From NCBI RefSeq assembly GCF_032121415.1, contig NZ_CP135079.1, forward strand, positions 6,572,001 through 6,636,000: a stretch of 64,000 nucleotides of DNA. Reading direction: 5' to 3'. Of the stretch, positions 59,285-64,000 are shown piece by piece (within the stretch, counting starts at the first letter, position 1; each line of letters starts with the position of its first letter). A program made the position numbers and the translations under genes. A model generated the notes under the pieces. It searched no databases, was not told where the DNA came from, and saw only the letters and a list, made by a program, of their open reading frames with translations. This stretch comes from Streptomyces parvus (lineage in GTDB: Bacteria; Actinomycetota; Actinomycetes; Streptomycetales; Streptomycetaceae).

Positions 59285-60097
59285 TCAGGCGTTCCGGCGC
59301 AGCTCCAGGGTGCAGCACTTCACGCTGCCGCCCGCCTTGAGGAGCTCCGAGAGGTCCACGCCGATCGGGTTGAACCCGCGCTCACGCAACCGCGCGGCCA
59401 GCTCCGCGGCGTTCTGCGGCAGGACCACGTTGTAGCCGTCCGACGTCGCGTTCAGCCCGAACACCTCGGCGTCGGCGGGGGTGGCGAGGAGGGCATCCGG
59501 GAACAGGCGCTCCAGCACGGCCCGGCTGCCGGGGGAGAAGGCCGCCGGGTAGTAGGCGACCGTACTCTCGTCGAGCACGGTCAGGGCGGTGTCCAGGTGG
59601 TAGTAGTCGGGATCGACGAGTGTCAGCCCGATCACCGGGCGTCCGAAGTACTCCTGTGCCTCGTCGTGGGAGCGGGGGTCGCTGCGGAAGCCGGTGCCCG
59701 CCAGCAGCCAGTCGCCCGCCAGGAGGTAGTCGCCCTCTCCTTCGTTGACGAAGGCGGCCGTGCGCAGCTCCGGAAAGCCGTTGTCGCGCAGCCAGTTGTG
59801 GTAGGCGGGGCCCTCGGCGATGCGCTCGGCGTCGCGGAACCGGGCCACGAGGGCCCGCCCGTCGACGACCGTGGCGCCGTTGGCCGCGAAGACCATGTCG
59901 GGGAGGGAGGGGACGGGGTCGATCGTGTCGACGGTGTGCCCGAGGCTCAGGTAGACCTCGCGCAGCCGCTCCCACTGGGCGATGGCCAGCGGAGTGTCGA
60001 CGGGCTTCGTCGGGTCCATCCACGGGTTGATGGAGTAGACCACGTCGAAGTAGGTGGGCCGGCACATGAGGTAGTGCCGGGCACGTGCGGTACGCAT
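59285..60097 (-). CDS. Dimethylargininase-like amidinohydrolase
   Basis: A 270-residue enzyme of the arginine-modifying (pentein) fold. Catalytic segments are visible: PDMVFAANGATV near residues 66-78 (substrate Asp/Asn), EGEGDYLLAGDWLLAG (about 119-134), YYHLDTAL with H167, and GGSVKCCTLELRR with C261 (nucleophile) and a second Cys at 262. DDAH enzymes hydrolyse methylarginines to citrulline and methylamines; relatives use other guanidino compounds. It begins 20 bases after the stop of the siderophore-type formyltransferase on the same strand, so both are likely transcribed from the iron-box promoter. Why an arginine-type hydrolase would be iron regulated is not known. Confidence 0.85.
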   Translation of the reverse strand: MRTARARHYLMCRPTYFDVVYSINPWMDPTKPVDTPLAIAQWERLREVYLSLGHTVDTIDPVPSLPDMVFAANGATVVDGRALVARFRDAERIAEGPAYHNWLRDNGFPELRTAAFVNEGEGDYLLAGDWLLAGTGFRSDPRSHDEAQEYFGRPVIGLTLVDPDYYHLDTALTVLDESTVAYYPAAFSPGSRAVLERLFPDALLATPADAEVFGLNATSDGYNVVLPQNAAELAARLRERGFNPIGVDLSELLKAGGSVKCCTLELRRNA

Positions 60098-60116
60098 ATG
60101 GGGTAGGTCCCGATCG

Positions 60117-61061
60117 TCAGGGGCGGCCGGTGAGATATCCGCCCATCGAGGTGAAGTACTCGGTCGCGGGCAGCTCGCGGCCGTCTTCGGTCCGTACGCG
60201 GGTGATCGCCAGGCCGTGGTTGCGGCCCCTGCGGGCGTCGGCTCCCGCGACGATCACGACGCCGTCGCCCTCGCGGTAGAAGACGCGGCCCGGGGTGCCG
60301 CCGTAGCGGCCCTCGGACACGACGGCCGAGACGACCTCGATCCGCCGCCCCCGGTGGTACGTGAAGGCGGCCGGGTAGGGGGCCGACTGGGCGCGGACCA
60401 GGCGCTCCAGGTCCTCGGCCGGCCAGTTCCAGTCGATGCGGATGTCCTCTTCGGCGCGCTTGTGGAAGAAGCTCGCCTTCGACCGGTCCTGAGGGGTGAA
60501 CTCCTTCTGCCCGGAGGCGATCAGCCCGAGGGCCTCGACGGTGACCGGCGCGATCAGATCGACCGTGCGGTGGAAGAGGTCGGTCGCGGTGTCCGTCGGT
60601 CCCACGGGCACCGCCCGCTGGACGACGATGTCACCGGCGTCCAGCTCCTCGTCCATCATGTGCGCCGTGACGCCGACCTCCGGCTCGCCGTTGATGAGCG
60701 CCCAGATCAGCGGCGAGAAGCCCGCGTAGGCGGGCAGCAGCGAGTCATGGATGTTGAGCGTGCCGTGGACCGGCAGGGTGTAGATCTCCGGCGGCATCCA
60801 CGTCCGCCAGTTGTTGGCCACGATGATGTCCGGGGCCACTTCCCGCAGCTGGTCCACGAGTTCGTCGTCCGGCCGGTTGCGGATGATCACGGGGACGCCG
60901 TGCTTCTCCGCGAGATCGGCGACCGAGTCGCTCCAGATCTTCTCGTAGGCGTGCTCGCTCCGGGGGTGTGTCACCACGGTCACCACGTCGTGCTCGGAGT
61001 CCAGCAGGGCTTGCAGGGTGCGATGGCCCCAGGTCTGGTATCCGAACATGACGACCCGCAT
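60117..61061 (-). CDS. Hydroxamate-siderophore-type N-formyltransferase, CchA-like
   Basis: A 314-residue formyl-tetrahydrofolate-dependent enzyme. It shows the formyltransferase core TLNIHDSLLPAYAGFSP (N103, H105 catalytic) and HMMDEELDAGD (Asp near 141-144), then a C-terminal OB-like domain (APYPAAFTYHRGRRIEV, GTPGRVFYREGDGVVI). It resembles CchA of the coelichelin cluster, which formylates the hydroxyornithine of the siderophore, far more than it does housekeeping Met-tRNA formyltransferase. The ATG at 61061 has GGAGGCACC upstream. An iron-box-like site lies at 61100-61118. No peptide synthetase, monooxygenase or transporter genes are nearby, so it may serve a cluster elsewhere. Confidence 0.87.
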   Translation of the reverse strand: MRVVMFGYQTWGHRTLQALLDSEHDVVTVVTHPRSEHAYEKIWSDSVADLAEKHGVPVIIRNRPDDELVDQLREVAPDIIVANNWRTWMPPEIYTLPVHGTLNIHDSLLPAYAGFSPLIWALINGEPEVGVTAHMMDEELDAGDIVVQRAVPVGPTDTATDLFHRTVDLIAPVTVEALGLIASGQKEFTPQDRSKASFFHKRAEEDIRIDWNWPAEDLERLVRAQSAPYPAAFTYHRGRRIEVVSAVVSEGRYGGTPGRVFYREGDGVVIVAGADARRGRNHGLAITRVRTEDGRELPATEYFTSMGGYLTGRP

Positions 61062-61099
61062 GAAGGTGCCTCCTTGGAAAGCGATGACCGGCGCTTCAG

Positions 61100-61118
61100 T
61101 AAAGCAAGGCTTACCTAA
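61100..61118. promoter_or_regulatory. Iron-box-like site (DmdR/DtxR type)
   Basis: Read on the minus strand, TTAGGTAAGCCTTGCTTTA matches 13 of 19 positions of the DmdR iron box TTAGGTTAGGCTCACCTAA, with a perfect left half. It lies 39 bases upstream of the start of the formyltransferase gene, so iron-dependent repression of the formyltransferase-dimethylargininase unit is likely. Confidence 0.6.
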
Positions 61119-61271
61119 GAGCACAACGGCTCATGATTCACAGGCAGGTTGACAGCCCATGACGGCTGGAAACATACCGTGACATCGACAGGGAGGGGCG
61201 AGCGGGTTAACTTGACGGCCCGCTCTCCGGCCGCGCGCCGTGGGTCCGAACGCGACCGGGAGGGATCTCCC

Positions 61272-62849
61272 ATGCTCTGCACGAGGCTGACGAACGCGCG
61301 CTTCCTCACGATGGACCCCCGCCACCCCGTCGCCCACGACCTGGGGATCTGGCGCGGCCGTATCGCCGGCGTGGACGACGCCGTGACCTCCCTGCCCGCC
61401 CGCGAGGTCGTCGACCTGGGCGGAGCGACCGTGCTCCCCGGCTTCATCGACAGCCATGTCCATCTCGCCTGGGCCGGGTTGAAGGCCGGCACCCCGAGCG
61501 TCGCCCCGTGCGAACGGATCGAGGACATCCTCGCCGTGGTGGACGCGGATGCCCGGCGGCCCGCCCCTCCCGGTGCCTGGGTGGACGTGGCCGGATATGA
61601 CCAGCGGGCCCTGGGCCGGCATCTGACCGCCGCCGAACTGGACCGGGTCAGCCACGGCCGCAAGGTCTTCCTGATGCACGACTCCGGGCACGCCTGCGTG
61701 GTCAACACCGCGGTGCTGGACCTCCTGCCGGACGGGACCCCGCACGAGGAAGGCTTTCTCGCCGAGAGCGCCATGACCACCGCCCGTCGGCTGCGGCTCC
61801 CTTACTCCCAGGAGGAGCTGGCCGACGCGATCGAGCTCGCCGCCCGCGCCTGCCTGGACGAGGGCATCACCGCCTGCGCGGAGGCGGGCATCGGCGGCGG
61901 ACTCCTCGGCCACAGCCCCGTCGAGCTGGGCGCCTACCAACTGCTCCGGGACCGCGGCCGACTGCCCCTGCGGGTCCAGCTCATGGCCTCCGGCGACACC
62001 CTGCGCCCCCGAGCGGCACACACCGACGACGGGTTCACCCAGGCCCTGGACCTCGGCCTGCGCACCGGCTTCGGCGACGACTGGCTGTCGCTCGGCGCGC
62101 TCAAGATCTACACCGACGGCGGGATGATGGCCCGTACGGCGGCGCTCACCTCTCCGTACGAGGGGACGGGCGACAACGTCGGCCGCTTCCAGGACGACCC
62201 GGAACGCCTCGCCGCCCTCATCGTCGACGGCCACCTCGCCGGCTGGCAGCTCGCCGTCCACGCCATCGGCGACCGCGCCGCCGACCTCGCCCTGGACGCC
62301 CTGGAGCGGGCCCAGAAGCTCCGGCCCCGCCCGGACGCGCGCCACCGCATCGAGCACGCCGGTCTGATCCGCCCCGACCAGCTGCCCCGGTTCGCGGCGC
62401 TCGGCGTGAGCGCGGTGGTCCAGCCCAACTTCCTGCGCTACTTCGGCGACGACTACGCGAGCGTGATGGGGGAGGAGCGGGCCGGCTGGATGTACCGGGG
62501 GCGGGGCTTCCTGGACCACGGCGTCGCGCTCGTCGGCAGCTCGGACCGGCCCGTCACGGACGGCGCACCCCTGCGCGCGATCCAGTTCATGGTCGAACGC
62601 GCCTCCACCTCGGGCCGTCTCGTCGGCCCGGACGAGGCCGTCACCGTCGACGAGGCGCTGCGGGCCTATACGGTCGCCGGCGCTCACGCCTGCCGCTGGG
62701 AGGACACGGCGGGCGCCCTCGCGCCGGGGATGCGTGCCGACCTGGTGGTGCTGGGCGACGACCCGCACCGCGTGGACCCCTCCCGGATCGGGGACATAGA
62801 GATCGTCCGGACCTTCGTGGACGGCCGGGACGCCCGCGCCGCGCGGTGA
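61272..62849 (+). CDS. Amidohydrolase family 3 protein (YtcJ-like)
   Basis: A 525-residue metal-dependent hydrolase. Key elements: LPGFIDSHVHLAWAG (HxH metal pair, about residues 55-69), LKIYTDGGMMAR (about 279-290), LAVHAIGDRAADLALDAL (about 323-340), RIEHAGLI (about 356) and SSDRPVTDGAPL with the catalytic Asp (about 429). The set matches the amidohydrolase_3/YtcJ group, which hydrolyses N-acyl or imide bonds in unknown substrates. The ATG at 61272 has GGGAGGG upstream. It is a single gene; its promoter region is divergent from the iron-box operon. Confidence 0.86.
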   Translation: MLCTRLTNARFLTMDPRHPVAHDLGIWRGRIAGVDDAVTSLPAREVVDLGGATVLPGFIDSHVHLAWAGLKAGTPSVAPCERIEDILAVVDADARRPAPPGAWVDVAGYDQRALGRHLTAAELDRVSHGRKVFLMHDSGHACVVNTAVLDLLPDGTPHEEGFLAESAMTTARRLRLPYSQEELADAIELAARACLDEGITACAEAGIGGGLLGHSPVELGAYQLLRDRGRLPLRVQLMASGDTLRPRAAHTDDGFTQALDLGLRTGFGDDWLSLGALKIYTDGGMMARTAALTSPYEGTGDNVGRFQDDPERLAALIVDGHLAGWQLAVHAIGDRAADLALDALERAQKLRPRPDARHRIEHAGLIRPDQLPRFAALGVSAVVQPNFLRYFGDDYASVMGEERAGWMYRGRGFLDHGVALVGSSDRPVTDGAPLRAIQFMVERASTSGRLVGPDEAVTVDEALRAYTVAGAHACRWEDTAGALAPGMRADLVVLGDDPHRVDPSRIGDIEIVRTFVDGRDARAAR

Positions 62850-63262
62850 CGCTGCGCGCGGCCGGCGCACCCGTCCGGGTCGACGCCGGCGCCCTGCACG
62901 CCCTGGGCCTGTACTCCGGTCAGCCCACCTCGGTGGTCGCCGCGCCCTCTCCGCCGTGCTGGTGGCACGCCGCCGCCGGGCGCAACGCCGAACGACGATC
63001 CGAGGGCTGACGGCCCCTCCGCCGCAGAGGCTTCCAACTCCTGTCGTGCTGAGGCTTCTTGGGACTCATTGTCCGGTGGAGGCGGGCCGCCCGGCAAGCG
63101 GGCGGCAGAACAATACCTCGCCCTTTTCGTGTTATTTAGGGTGAATCGGGGCATTGGCCCGTAGGTTGGGGAGAAACGCCACCGGGGTGGCGTCCTGTGT
63201 CCCCCGAACCACCACCGGCAGGGGACCGGGCGGCAGGTCATGAACGAGGAAAGGCAGGGCAG
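62850..63262 (+). other. 413-base intergenic region
   Basis: The first 160 bases read without a stop in one frame but show no family likeness and may be remnant coding DNA. From 63010 on the stretch is AT-richer, with a strong hairpin at 63086-63106 and then an AT-rich segment (63110-63145) that may hold the promoter of the gene at 63263. No complete gene is seen. Confidence 0.5.
63086..63106 (+). terminator. Hairpin terminator downstream of the amidohydrolase
   Basis: GCCGCCCG (63086-63093), loop GCAAG, CGGGCGGC (63099-63106): a perfect 8-base stem about 240 bases after the amidohydrolase stop and ahead of the next promoter region. Confidence 0.5.
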
Positions 63263-64000
63263 GTGAACGTGCTGGGGATCATCGCCTCCGGTGTGGCCGC
63301 GCTGTTCATCACGGTCGCACTCGCCAAGAGTGCCCGCCGCGTGGCGCTCCGCCCCAACGTCCCGGACGAACCGGGCGGACGTGCGCCGCGGGCCGAGGCG
63401 CTGCGCAGGACGGGCGGCGCGACCGCCGTGCTCGGTGTGGGCACGGCGACCGGCGCGGCCCTGTGGCTCGGTGCGGCGGGCGACGCGGCGGGCTCCGTCG
63501 GAGGGCTGCTCGCCGGGGCCGGGCTCGTGGCGGTCGTCGGCCTCGTCCACGATCTGAAGCCGCTGTGGGCCGCCCTGCGCCTCGCCGTCCAGATCACCGC
63601 CGCGGTCCTCGTCGTCTGCCTGGCCGGATTCCCACCGGCGGCGGGTGTCCTGGCCGTGCTCTGGATCGTCCTCGTCACCCATGCTTTCGCCCTGCTCGAC
63701 CACGCCGACGGGCTGCTCACCGCCGTCGGACTGGTCACCGCCGCCGGACTGCTCACGTGCGCCCTTCTCGGCAAGGACCCCGCTCTCGCGCTGCTGCCGA
63801 CGGCTCTCGTGGCGGGACTCGCCGGTTTCCTGCTCCACACCTGGCACCCCGCACGCCTCCGGCTCGGCGCGTCCGGGGCGCAGTTCACCGGATTCGCCCT
63901 GGCCGCCTCCGGCGCGTTGATCCAGGCGGCCGCCCCGTCGGGCCGCGCCGCGTGGGCCGCGCTGCCGGCCCTGGCGACGGTGGCCCTCGCCGACAGCGCC
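63263..64000 (+). CDS. MraY/WecA-like membrane protein (GT4 phospho-sugar transferase-like), 3' end outside window
   Basis: The frame starts at a GTG at 63263 (GGCAGG upstream) and is open to the window edge: 246 codons are visible. The protein has a hydrophobic N-terminal helix, then a loop RPNVPDEPGGRAPRAEALRRTGGA, which is the family's early D-x-P...GG pattern, and further membrane helices. GLVHDLKPLWAALRLAVQITAA and HAFALLDHADGLLTAVG correspond to the GLIDD and N-x-x-N-x-x-DG-x-DGL loops of UDP-sugar:polyprenyl-phosphate transferases, but key Asp and Asn residues are changed (GLVHD; HAFALLDHADG). It may therefore be catalytically altered or act on a different substrate. Confidence 0.7.
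   Translation, partial: MNVLGIIASGVAALFITVALAKSARRVALRPNVPDEPGGRAPRAEALRRTGGATAVLGVGTATGAALWLGAAGDAAGSVGGLLAGAGLVAVVGLVHDLKPLWAALRLAVQITAAVLVVCLAGFPPAAGVLAVLWIVLVTHAFALLDHADGLLTAVGLVTAAGLLTCALLGKDPALALLPTALVAGLAGFLLHTWHPARLRLGASGAQFTGFALAASGALIQAAAPSGRAAWAALPALATVALADSA

Noticed and set aside
62850..63010. Open reading stretch after the amidohydrolase
   Set aside because: No start codon with ribosome binding site and no protein-like pattern; treated as intergenic.

Overview
The window is high-GC (about 72 percent) actinobacterial DNA with Streptomyces codon use, gene density and gene content. A secreted trypsin at 40918 looks near identical to the S. griseus trypsin SprT as I remember it. 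The ergothioneine genes, an RmdA-type GGDEF-EAL protein beside an SdhCAB operon, a GlgA/GlgC pair, TTA codons in two genes, and DasR-, Zur- and iron-box-like sites all fit a member of the S. griseus clade. No rRNA, tRNA, CRISPR array, insertion sequence or prophage is visible; this reads as chromosomal DNA with some accessory islands.

Layout. 1-5 kb: end of a sodium:solute symporter coupled to a LytS-type kinase, an ECF sigma factor converging on a tiny zinc-finger protein, a CapA-like lipoprotein and a universal stress protein. 5-10 kb: cell-envelope block with a polysaccharide deacetylase, a class F sortase, two small secreted proteins sharing a GGLGGS-TM-Arg tail, a DUF4239-like membrane protein and a polyproline protein. 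10-18.6 kb: repeat lipoprotein, S-adenosyl methyltransferase, RmdA-like c-di-GMP protein, LysR regulator and succinate dehydrogenase/fumarate reductase, an order I recall as similar to S. coelicolor SCO0922-SCO0930. 18.7-24.5 kb: UvrA-like ATPase, LLM oxidoreductase, HAD phosphatase, dodecin, and a DasA-like sugar-binding lipoprotein behind a DasR-like operator. 24.7-30.8 kb: ornithine-lipid acyltransferases converging on egtABCD. 31-41.7 kb: PARG-like protein, PemK-like toxin, LacI regulator, thioredoxin and a divergent flavoprotein disulfide reductase, glgA-glgC, an MFS pump with its TetR regulator, and SprT.

41.9-55.3 kb is the most unusual part: a tightly coupled five-gene operon of a small protein, a 1724-residue protein, a MoxR-type AAA ATPase, a DUF5682-VWA fusion and a SWIM zinc-finger protein. 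Its composition resembles the poorly understood E. coli yeh locus (yehL, yehM, yehP, yehQ), with two large actinobacterial partners. A MoxR chaperone ATPase working with a VWA (MIDAS) protein is a recurring theme; what this version acts on is unknown.

55.4-64 kb: a gene broken by a one-base homopolymer frameshift, a butyrolactone-receptor-like TetR protein, a Cys-rich pentapeptide-repeat protein with a TTG start, a cysteine-free ribosomal protein L32 behind a Zur-box-like site, a ComB-like phosphatase, a decayed helix-turn-helix gene, a two-gene minus-strand operon (siderophore-type formyltransferase plus dimethylargininase-like enzyme) behind an iron-box-like site, an amidohydrolase, and the start of a MraY/WecA-like membrane protein that runs off the window.

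All family assignments were made by reading; no database search was run.
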